From: Syntrophomonadaceae bacterium
GTDB taxonomy: Bacteria > Bacillota > Dethiobacteria > DTU022 > UBA8154
NCBI GenBank assembly: GCA_003561325.1
Contig: PWWY01000090.1
Location: 1-11,993 of the forward strand
Direction of reading: 5' to 3'
Length of the DNA: 11,993 nucleotides
The position numbers and the translations under genes were made by a program. The first letter of the stretch is position 1. Each line of letters starts with the position of its first letter. Shown piece by piece: positions 1 through 6,004 of this stretch. The notes beneath the pieces were generated by a model. The model ran no database searches, had not been told where the DNA came from, and was given only the letters and a program-made list of their open reading frames with translations.

Positions 1-120
1 ATACGCACAGAGGTTAGCAAACGATTAAGCGAATCCAATCGCGTTGGTAAGCCGTATGCCTTAATAGGGCACGTGCGGTTTGATGAGGGGGAAGCCATGC
101 GAATGGTTTCCCTACTCTAT
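1..120 (+). mobile_element. 3' end of a group II intron (domains V and VI)
   Basis: This is the right-hand end of a self-splicing retroelement. Bases 49-81 fold as domain V: AAGCCG pairs with CGGTTT (one G-T wobble), the AGC catalytic triad lies at 50-52, a two-base CG bulge follows, and an upper stem ATGCC/GGCA is capped by a TTAATA-type loop. Bases 85-117 fold as domain VI: GAG/CTC at the base, GGGAAGCCA against TGGTTTCCC above, and an unpaired A at 114 as the likely branch point. The element ends in CTCTAT at 120, matching the usual terminal AY. Bases 1-48 would be the distal part of domain IV. The 5' part and any reverse transcriptase/maturase lie outside the window, so intron class and completeness cannot be judged. 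The exon boundary at 120/121 is read from the fold and the end consensus. Confidence 0.85.
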
Positions 121-154
121 TGTCCCGGTTCGGCCCGGGTCCTCGTTCCTTGAG

Positions 155-179
155 CCTCCTGCGGGCTGCGAGGTTTTTT
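155..179 (+). terminator. possible rho-independent terminator just after the intron
   Basis: CCTC (155-158) and GAGG (170-173) can close a stem over an 11-base GC-rich loop, followed directly by six T residues (174-179). The stem is short, so this is weak. It would stop plus-strand transcription leaving the intron before it runs antisense into the PIG-L gene. A second small hairpin, CCCGG/CCGGG at 124-139, begins three bases into the 3' exon. Confidence 0.35.
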
Positions 180-196
180 GCAGGCTGCAAGCTGGC

Positions 197-1120
197 TTAC
201 CGTGACCGGTCAGCCTGTTTCCCCAGGTGTTCCGCCGCCTCTTTTTTCAGGGGCCAGCCGCTGAAGAAATGGGGCACCAGGTTGAAGACGCTGCTGATCT
301 GCTGGAAATTGCGGTACATTTCCGGGCCGTACAGGTTGAAGGCCCCGTGGTACTCCTGCAGCGTGCTGCGGATGAAAAATTCTGCGCCCCGGGCGCCCCG
401 CCTGGCGGCAGGGGGCAGGGCATGCCGGCGGCAGGCGTCCAGGGTTAAAAAAATCTCCAGGGGCAGGGTCTGGGAAGTGAAAATCCCCAGGGCCTGTTTT
501 TTTTGTGTCCACTGCTCCTTAAGGGGAAAATAGCGGTTGGCCGTGTGGTAGGTTAAGGGGGAGTTGACGGCATAGAGGTAGAGGGGGAAGTCCCCGGGGT
601 ACCCGGCCCGGGCCAGGGCCTGCAGAGCGAGGCCCGCCGTGGCCACGTGATCCCGGTGGCCGTCCAGGAAGCAGGGCAAAAAGAGGATCTGCGGTGCGAA
701 CCCCTGGATCAAGGGCTGCAGCCGGCGCACCACGGGGGGTTCCACGGCCAGCTGGCTGTCCTTTTCCCCCAGGAAAAGCGGCGGGCGAAACCCGTAGACG
801 GAAGCCACCTGCCGGCCCTCTTGTTCACGGGCGCGGGCGATTTCCGCGGGGCCCAGGGTGGGGTGGTCGCTGGCCGCCCCGTCGGTTATGTAGATGCACT
901 GGATCTCGTTGCCGCGGCCTGCCAGGTCGCCCAGGTAGCCCCCGCAGCCGATGACTTCGTCATCCACGTGGGGGGCCAGCACCAGGATGCGGCGGCCTTC
1001 CAGGGGTTCGGCGGGCGCCAGGTGGTAGCGACCCCGCCCCAGGGCATAGTAGGCGCAGAGCAGGCCCCGGTTCAAGCCCCTTATCGGCCACCGGGCCACA
1101 TCCTTCACGGCGTTGTTCAT
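197..1120 (-). CDS. PIG-L/LmbE family zinc-dependent N-deacetylase
   Basis: A 307-residue protein of the family that removes acetyl groups from N-acetylglucosaminyl and related sugar conjugates. The metal-binding motif PHVDDE is at residues 50-55 after a hydrophobic strand (ILVLA), and the second metal motif HRDH is at 155-158; both are intact. I chose the ATG at 1120 because AAGGGG sits seven bases upstream and the reading then starts MNNAVKDV. An upstream ATG at 1195 would add 25 basic residues but has no clear ribosome site. The gene lies 112 bases downstream of a GNAT acetyltransferase on the same strand and probably shares its transcript. With a flippase across the divergent promoter, a role in cell-surface glycan or glycolipid maturation is likely. 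The substrate cannot be read from sequence; a bacillithiol-type BshB role is possible but no bsh partner is visible. Confidence 0.85.
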   Translation of the reverse strand: MNNAVKDVARWPIRGLNRGLLCAYYALGRGRYHLAPAEPLEGRRILVLAPHVDDEVIGCGGYLGDLAGRGNEIQCIYITDGAASDHPTLGPAEIARAREQEGRQVASVYGFRPPLFLGEKDSQLAVEPPVVRRLQPLIQGFAPQILFLPCFLDGHRDHVATAGLALQALARAGYPGDFPLYLYAVNSPLTYHTANRYFPLKEQWTQKKQALGIFTSQTLPLEIFLTLDACRRHALPPAARRGARGAEFFIRSTLQEYHGAFNLYGPEMYRNFQQISSVFNLVPHFFSGWPLKKEAAEHLGKQADRSR

Positions 1121-1232
1121 GATCAATCCCCTTGTCAATCTTGTCTTCATCCTGGCCCGGGAAACCAGGGTTATTCCCCGCTTGCCCACAGCCACGGGAT
1201 TTGCGACAGCATGACCTGATTCGATGATCTGA

Positions 1233-2267
1233 TTAGATGTAGTCGGAATCGCCGATCATCACGTACCAGCTGTGTTTATCCCAGAGGAGCCGGGAGGACT
1301 CCGGGTGGTCCTGGGTCGCGGAGACCGCCAGGGTGTTCTGGGCGGGCAGGCGAAAAAAGCCGCGCCGGCGCAGGTGTTGGGAGATCTGTCCCCGGTCCAG
1401 GCACCAGCAGGAGAGCATCTCACAGTGGGGTCGCGCAGCCGCTTCGGCGGCGCTCAAGAGGGCAGGGACCACCCGTGCCTCCTCCCGGGCCAGCAGGTCC
1501 ACCACGTGCCCCATTTCACCGGGTCCGAGGCGCAGCACGATGTAGCCCAGAAGTTCCTCCCCGGCGACGAAGGCCAGCACCCGGTAATCCAGGGGGGCAT
1601 CGATGTAACGCCAGTTCAGGTGCTGTTGGTCGCGCACCGTGGCCACGGGCAGGGAAGGGGCCACCTGCTGCCAGAGCCGGTCGAAGCGCTCGTCAAAGCG
1701 CTCCAGCGGGATCACGCTATCGTCGAACGCCTGCCGCCGGCGGTCTTGCAGCCACAGCAGCCCATCCAGGACCCGCCCCGCCGCCCCGGCCAGGATGGGC
1801 TGATGAATCCTACGCGCGGCGAGGGCGCGGCCCCGGAAAAACTTCACGAATCGGGGGACTTGGGCCACCGCGGCCGCGGGGTGGATCTTCTGCAGGGCTT
1901 TCAGGGCCGGCGCGTTGGGAAAACCCAGGGTCAGGGCCCAGCCCCGGGCCTTTGCCTGCTCCACCACCTTTGCGAAGAGCTGGGGGTAGAATCCCCGGCG
2001 GCGGCAGGCGGGATCCAGCATGAAGTTGATCCGCTGCCCCGCGGTGACCTCCCGCCCCTCCACGGAGAGGCGGGCCGCCTGGAGGCAAAGGTGACCCAGC
2101 ACCCGGTCCCCTTCCTTCAGCAGGGCAAAGAGGCTGGCGCCGGCGGGGTTCTCCAGGTTTTCCCACTGCCAGCGCTTTGCCGTTCGCTCTTCCTGGAAAA
2201 CCCGCCGGAACAGGGCCAGGATTTCTTCCTCGTCGCCCGGCCGGTAGGGTTCGATGGTCGTGGGCAT
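1233..2267 (-). CDS. two-domain GNAT family N-acetyltransferase
   Basis: A 344-residue protein with two GNAT-like halves. The N-terminal half holds the acetyl-CoA pyrophosphate loop as RRRGFYPQL (residues 89-97), preceded by a strand with INFMLDPA and followed by a helix that ends near ARGW. The C-terminal half begins near residue 212 with HLNWRYIDAP and DYRVLAF and ends in WYVMIGDSDYI, a tail I associate with acetyltransferases encoded in polysaccharide loci. The start is ATG at 2267 with GAGGAG six bases upstream. It is the first gene of a minus-strand pair with the PIG-L deacetylase, behind an extended -10 promoter. An acetyltransferase and deacetylase made together suggest tailoring of an amino sugar or lipid-linked glycan; this is inferred from context, and the acceptor is unknown. 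Confidence 0.8.
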   Translation of the reverse strand: MPTTIEPYRPGDEEEILALFRRVFQEERTAKRWQWENLENPAGASLFALLKEGDRVLGHLCLQAARLSVEGREVTAGQRINFMLDPACRRRGFYPQLFAKVVEQAKARGWALTLGFPNAPALKALQKIHPAAAVAQVPRFVKFFRGRALAARRIHQPILAGAAGRVLDGLLWLQDRRRQAFDDSVIPLERFDERFDRLWQQVAPSLPVATVRDQQHLNWRYIDAPLDYRVLAFVAGEELLGYIVLRLGPGEMGHVVDLLAREEARVVPALLSAAEAAARPHCEMLSCWCLDRGQISQHLRRRGFFRLPAQNTLAVSATQDHPESSRLLWDKHSWYVMIGDSDYI

Positions 2268-2299
2268 GGTCTTCTCCTCGGCAGTCTGTCTTTCCCCCC

Positions 2300-2308
2300 A
2301 TTATAACA
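2300..2308 (-). promoter_or_regulatory. extended -10 promoter for the acetyltransferase/deacetylase pair
   Basis: Read on the minus strand, the sequence is TGTTATAAT: a perfect TATAAT with the TG of an extended -10 element one base before it. No good -35 box lies at 16-18 bases, as expected for extended -10 promoters. Transcription would start near 2293, about 25 bases before the ATG at 2267, leaving a short leader that contains the GAGGAG ribosome site. Confidence 0.6.
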
Positions 2309-2380
2309 CAGGGCCCGGGGGCGCGGCACGGAGGAAATTTGCGGCGCGAAAAGGATTTTCCCCGGCCGCCCTCTAATTTA

Positions 2381-2396
2381 AAGGGGAATGCCCCTT
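2381..2396 (+). other. small perfect hairpin upstream of the flippase start
   Basis: AAGGGG (2381-2386) and CCCCTT (2391-2396) form a perfect six-base stem with an AATG loop. The loop contains the ATG at 2388, which would otherwise be an in-frame start for the flippase. No T-run follows, so it is not a classic terminator. It may be chance, or may help keep initiation at the downstream TTG. Confidence 0.35.
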
Positions 2397-2429
2397 AGGG
2401 GACCCGCTGCCACGAAGGAGGCGTCGCGC

Positions 2430-3983
2430 TTGCAGGATGAGCTAAACCGCGCAGGACTCGTCAAATCCATGAGCCTGGTCATGCTGGCCACCCTGGCCAG
2501 CCGCGTGCTGGGGTTTTTCCGGGAGGTGGCCGTGGCCTACCGCTTCGGCACTACCGTGGAAGCCGATGCCTACCTGGTCGCCATCTTGCTGCCCACCATT
2601 TTGTTCTACTCCTTCAGCGATGCCCTGAAGAGCACCTTCATCACCGTCTTCGCGCCCTACAAGGACAGCGAGGACGCCCACCAGTTTGTGAACACCCTGG
2701 CTTTTTACACCCTGGCCGCCCTGCTGGTGCTGGTGCTGCTGGGCTTTCTCCTGGCGCCCCAGCTGGTCTTCATCCTGGCCCCCGGCTTTGCGGGGGAGAC
2801 CTTCCAGCTCACCGTGGAGCTGACCCGCATCCTTATTCCCGGCATCTTTTTCATCGGCCTTTCCGGGCTGGCCACGGGCTTTTTGCACAGCCACCAGCGC
2901 TTTATCGTGCCCGCCCTGGTCAACGTGCCCCACAACATCATCGTGATCAGCAGCGCCCTCTTCCTGGCCCTGCCTTACGGGGTTTTCGGCCTGGCCTGGG
3001 GGAGCTTGCTGGCCGTCGCCTCGCAGCTGCTGATCCAGCTTCCCTCCCTGCGGCGGACCCCCTTTCGCTTCCGCCGGGGTCTCTCCACCCGGCACCCGGG
3101 ACTGCAGAGGGTGTTGGCCCTGCTGCCGGCCATTCTCCTCTCCAGCGCCGTGCTGGAGCTGAAGCACATCCTGGCCCGCCTCTTCGCCTCTTTTCTGCAG
3201 CCCGGCAGCATCGCCGCCTTGAATTACGCCGAGCGGATCTACATGCTCCCCCAGGCCCTCTTTGTCTCTACCGTGATCGTGATCCTCTACCCTACCCTGG
3301 TGGAGCTCCTGGGGAAAGGAGAAATGGATGCCTTTAACCGCCAGATCAAGTGGGGCATCTCCCTCTTTTTCTTCCTGCTGCTGCCCGTGATGGGGGGGAT
3401 GGTCATCCTGCGCACCCCCCTGGTGGAGGTGCTCTTTCAGCGGGGCGCCTTTGACAGGGCAGCCACGGACCTGACCGCCTATGCCCTGCTCTTCTACACG
3501 CCCGCCCTGCTGGGCTTTTCCCTGCACTGTTTCTGCAACCGCATCTACTTCGCCCTGCAGGACGTGAAGACCCTGGTCAAGGTTAACGTCTCCATGGTGC
3601 TGGCCAACGCCCTCTTCAACCTGGCCCTGATGCCCTTCCTGGGGCACGGCGGCATCGCCCTGGGCACCTCCCTGGCCTTTTCCCTGGGCGCCCTCTGGCT
3701 GCTGGCGATCCTGAGCCACCGGGTGCAGATCTCCTTCGGCGACCTGGTCCGGCCCATCTACCGCAGCGCCCTGGCTGCGCTGCTCATGGTCGCTGCCCTA
3801 CTGCTCTACCTCCATCTCTGGGTGAACATCCTGGGCCGCCCCTTTGCCGGGTTGGGAGTCCTTGCCAGCACCGCTGCCCTGGGTGCGGCTGTCTACTTCC
3901 TGGCCGCCTGGGCGCTGCGCATCTCGGAGATGAACCTGCTGCTGCGCCTGGTCAGGGAGTACCTGGGCCGCGGCGAATCCTAG
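2430..3983 (+). CDS. murJ: MurJ/MviN-type lipid II (or polysaccharide lipid) flippase
   Basis: A polytopic inner-membrane transporter of the MOP superfamily that moves lipid-linked sugars such as lipid II outward. The N-terminus has the family signature: SRVLGFFRE (Arg25 and Arg31), then FG and ADAY before the first long hydrophobic helices. AERIYMLPQ puts an Arg at 269, where E. coli MurJ has its essential Arg270. About 14 membrane segments fit the 517-residue length. I place the start at TTG 2430 because AAGGAGG lies eight bases upstream. The ATG at 2388 would add 14 residues but has its only purine run almost touching it and sits in a hairpin loop. The E. coli Arg52 region reads LLPTILFYSF here, without Arg, so this may be a paralogue serving a surface polysaccharide rather than the housekeeping enzyme. 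The acetyltransferase/deacetylase pair is divergent from it. Confidence 0.85.
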   Translation: MQDELNRAGLVKSMSLVMLATLASRVLGFFREVAVAYRFGTTVEADAYLVAILLPTILFYSFSDALKSTFITVFAPYKDSEDAHQFVNTLAFYTLAALLVLVLLGFLLAPQLVFILAPGFAGETFQLTVELTRILIPGIFFIGLSGLATGFLHSHQRFIVPALVNVPHNIIVISSALFLALPYGVFGLAWGSLLAVASQLLIQLPSLRRTPFRFRRGLSTRHPGLQRVLALLPAILLSSAVLELKHILARLFASFLQPGSIAALNYAERIYMLPQALFVSTVIVILYPTLVELLGKGEMDAFNRQIKWGISLFFFLLLPVMGGMVILRTPLVEVLFQRGAFDRAATDLTAYALLFYTPALLGFSLHCFCNRIYFALQDVKTLVKVNVSMVLANALFNLALMPFLGHGGIALGTSLAFSLGALWLLAILSHRVQISFGDLVRPIYRSALAALLMVAALLLYLHLWVNILGRPFAGLGVLASTAALGAAVYFLAAWALRISEMNLLLRLVREYLGRGES

Positions 3984-4033
3984 GTCAGTGTGTAGGTTCA
4001 GTGTATAGTTGTAGTTCCAGTATATAGTTAATG
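3984..4033 (+). repeat. imperfect short repeats after the flippase stop codon
   Basis: Three degenerate copies of a CAGTGTATAG-like unit follow the stop codon with spacing of about 13-18 bases: TCAGTGTGTAG, TCAGTGTATAGTTGTAG and CCAGTATATAGTTAATG. The stretch is AT-richer than its surroundings. Its function is not evident. The rest of the gap up to 4211 holds the pntAA promoter and leader and no recognisable gene. Confidence 0.45.
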
Positions 4034-4115
4034 AAGGGATGTGCCGGATAGCGAAGTTTAGATCAGCAAGAGGATCACCAGGTTTTGCATGGACAAGTAC
4101 CCCTTAGCTGCCCGC

Positions 4116-4143
4116 TTTACCTGGCGGCAAAATCTGGTATAAT
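4116..4143 (+). promoter_or_regulatory. sigma-A-type promoter for the pnt operon
   Basis: A perfect -10 box TATAAT (4138-4143) is preceded by TGG, giving an extended -10, and a -35 candidate TTTACC lies 16 bases upstream at 4116-4121 (four of six consensus bases). Transcription would start near 4150, leaving a leader of about 60 bases before the GTG at 4212. I see no clear operator or riboswitch in that leader. Confidence 0.7.
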
Positions 4144-4211
4144 AAAAGCACAGAAGATTTGCAATTGTAGAGAAATGCGCTTGCCGCAATCTTACATTCG
4201 AGGTGATGGCC

Positions 4212-5399
4212 GTGCAGTTTGCCAAGATGACGGTTGGAATTCCCCGGGAGATCATGCCCGGGGAGAAGCGGGTGGCCGCCATTCCCCAGACGGTGGCCCA
4301 GATGATCGCCGCCGGGGCCCGTGTGCTGGTAGAAACAGGAGCCGGGGCGGGGGCGTACATCAGCGACGAGGAATACCGGGAACAGGGGGCGGAGATTGTA
4401 GCGGATGCCCGGGAGATTTACGGGCAGTCCCAGGTGGTGATGAAGGTCAAGGAGCCCCAGTACCACGAGGCGTTTGCCCAGCACGAGGCCGAGCTTTTCC
4501 CCGAAAACGGGGTGCTGATCTGTTTCCTGCATCCCGCCCATGCTGTCAACCACCCGGGAATCAAGACCCTGGCCCGGCGGGGCATTACCAGTTTCACCCT
4601 GGATGGGATTCCCCGCATTTCCCGGGCCCAGCAGATGGACGCGCTCACCTCCATGAGCACCGTGGCGGGCTACAAGGCCGTGATCTTTGCCGCCAATCAC
4701 CTGGGCCGCTTTATCCCCATGATGCCCACCTCCTTTGGCGTGATCCCGCCCGCCCAATTCCTGGTAGTGGGCACGGGCGTGGCCGGCCTGCAGTCCATCG
4801 CCACGGCCAAGCGCCTGGGCGCCAAGGTGAAAACCCTGGATATCCGCCAGGAAGCCAACGAGCAGTCCCGCAGCCTGGGGGCCGAGAGCCTCTCCTTTGA
4901 CGTGCCCCAGGAACTGGCCCTGGCAGCAGGGGGCTATGCTCTCCGCCTGCCCGAGGAGTGGTACCAAAAGGAGCGGGAACTTTTGGCACCCCACGTGGCA
5001 GAGAGCGACGCTGTGATCCTGGCGGCCCTGATCCCAGGGGAAGTGGCTCCCATCCTCGTCGACGAAGCCATGGTGCAGCGCATGAAGAAGGGGTCGGTGA
5101 TCATCGATGTCGCCGTGGACCAGGGAGGCAACTGCGCCCTGACCCGCTGCGGGGAGGAATACATCCATGAAGGGATTACGATTAGCGGCATGATGAATAT
5201 CCCGGCCACGCTGCCCGTGGATGCCACCCGCATGTTCGCCCAGAACGCCTGGCACTTTCTCTCCCACCTGGTGCAGGAAGGCACGGTGAAAACCGACACC
5301 TCCGATGAGATCATCGCCGCTACCCTGGTCACCCTGGAGGGCCGCATCGTGCACCGCGGCGCCCTGCTGGCCATGGAGATGGAAGAGGCAAAGGAATAA
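4212..5399 (+). CDS. pntAA: proton-translocating NAD(P)+ transhydrogenase subunit alpha 1 (domain I)
   Basis: The soluble NAD(H)-binding domain I of the transhydrogenase, which passes hydride to domain III and couples this to proton movement through the membrane part. The N-terminal AlaDh/PNT fold begins TVGIPREI with GEKRVA. The hallmark SRAQQMDAL (137-145) is followed by STVAGYKAV. The Rossmann loop GTGVAG is at 187-192, with Asp210 ending the second strand, as in NAD-specific sites. The tail carries IIDVAVDQGGN. These features and the following pntAB and pntB set it apart from alanine dehydrogenase, to which it is related. I chose GTG 4212 because GAGGTGA lies five bases upstream; GTG 4203 or ATG 4206 would overlap that site, and ATG 4227 has none. 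At 395 residues it is the separate alpha-1 form of three-subunit systems such as Rhodospirillum rubrum. Confidence 0.88.
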   Translation: MQFAKMTVGIPREIMPGEKRVAAIPQTVAQMIAAGARVLVETGAGAGAYISDEEYREQGAEIVADAREIYGQSQVVMKVKEPQYHEAFAQHEAELFPENGVLICFLHPAHAVNHPGIKTLARRGITSFTLDGIPRISRAQQMDALTSMSTVAGYKAVIFAANHLGRFIPMMPTSFGVIPPAQFLVVGTGVAGLQSIATAKRLGAKVKTLDIRQEANEQSRSLGAESLSFDVPQELALAAGGYALRLPEEWYQKERELLAPHVAESDAVILAALIPGEVAPILVDEAMVQRMKKGSVIIDVAVDQGGNCALTRCGEEYIHEGITISGMMNIPATLPVDATRMFAQNAWHFLSHLVQEGTVKTDTSDEIIAATLVTLEGRIVHRGALLAMEMEEAKE

Positions 5400-5698
5400 T
5401 AGGGTTTGCTCGGGCACCGTGAAGTTCCTTGCTGGAAGGGCGGCCTGCAAGGATTCGGCAGATCAAGCATCTGTTTACAGTCTTTCATCCCCTGTCGCGT
5501 CAAAGCTCGCATCCCAGGGACCCCGGCCCCGCCCTGCTTGTTGGCTTTTCGTGTTGCACGGGTATGTATATCCGTCTAAATGTAAAGAGGATCAAGAAAT
5601 TGCGACTGCGGGCACGCTTTACTTGCAATGAGTCCTGCAGCCTGGGCCAACGTGCTCGCGCCTCCGCTACATCGCACTATTTTCCGGGAGTTGATTCT
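5400..5698 (+). other. 299-base gap between pntAA and pntAB
   Basis: Genes of this operon usually abut, so a gap this long is unusual. The frame of pntAB stays open through most of it, but the translation is basic and unlike any PntAB N-terminus, there is no ribosome site, and pntAB has its own good start at 5699. The only signal I can suggest is a weak internal promoter, TTGCAC (5554-5559) and TAAATG (5577-5582), 17 bases apart. I recognise no riboswitch, terminator or RNA gene. Confidence 0.5.
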
Positions 5699-6004
5699 AT
5701 GCTGTTTGCCCTATTGATCATCCTGGCGGCTTCGGCCCTATTGGGATATCGCGTGATCTCCGGGGTGCCGCCCTTGCTGCATACACCGCTGATGTCGGGC
5801 ATGAACGCCCTTTCCGGGATTACCGTGATCGGCGCGGTCGCCGTTTTTGCCACCGTTCCCCCGGAGGCGGGCGCCTGGGCCGCTGCCGCCCTGGTCCTGG
5901 CCATGGTCAACGTGGCCGGGGGTTTCTGGGTCACGGAACGCATGCTGCGCATGTTCCGGGGGAAAGAGCGGGAAAGCGAGGTGGAAGATATCCCGTGGCA
6001 GTAA
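5699..6004 (+). CDS. pntAB: NAD(P)+ transhydrogenase subunit alpha 2 (membrane)
   Basis: A 101-residue membrane subunit that supplies the alpha-side helices of the proton channel (domain II). It opens with a hydrophobic helix (LFALLIILAASALLG, residues 2-16). The family core SGVPPLLHTPLMSGMNALSGI (about 21-41) and the signature GGFWVTERMLRMF (about 74-86) are both present. The end is short and charged. The ATG at 5699 has GGGAG eight bases upstream. Its last ten bases overlap the start of pntB, pointing to translational coupling and balanced subunit supply. The length and motifs are ordinary for the family; only the 299-base spacer before it is odd. Confidence 0.92.
   Translation: MLFALLIILAASALLGYRVISGVPPLLHTPLMSGMNALSGITVIGAVAVFATVPPEAGAWAAAALVLAMVNVAGGFWVTERMLRMFRGKERESEVEDIPWQ

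Noticed and set aside
1272..2306. Long open plus-strand frame antisense to the acetyltransferase gene
   Set aside because: It mirrors the real minus-strand gene, has no ribosome site or family motif, and its Gly/Gln/Pro/His-rich composition is typical of antisense frames in GC-rich DNA.
2442..3719. Long open minus-strand frame across the flippase gene
   Set aside because: Its translation is a Gln/Gly/His/Glu-rich shadow of the hydrophobic flippase frame, with no motif or start signal.
4212..5399. Alanine dehydrogenase
   Set aside because: The family is related, but SRAQQMDAL with STVAGYKAV and the adjacent pntAB and pntB identify transhydrogenase domain I.
4104..5450. Long minus-strand frame and an 816-base plus-strand frame overlapping pntAA
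   Set aside because: pntAA has intact family motifs, a promoter and a ribosome site; the other frames show only shadow composition.
5429..5698. In-frame N-terminal extension of PntAB
   Set aside because: The 90-residue extension is basic, has no ribosome site and resembles no PntAB protein; the ATG at 5699 has a good ribosome site and gives the normal length.
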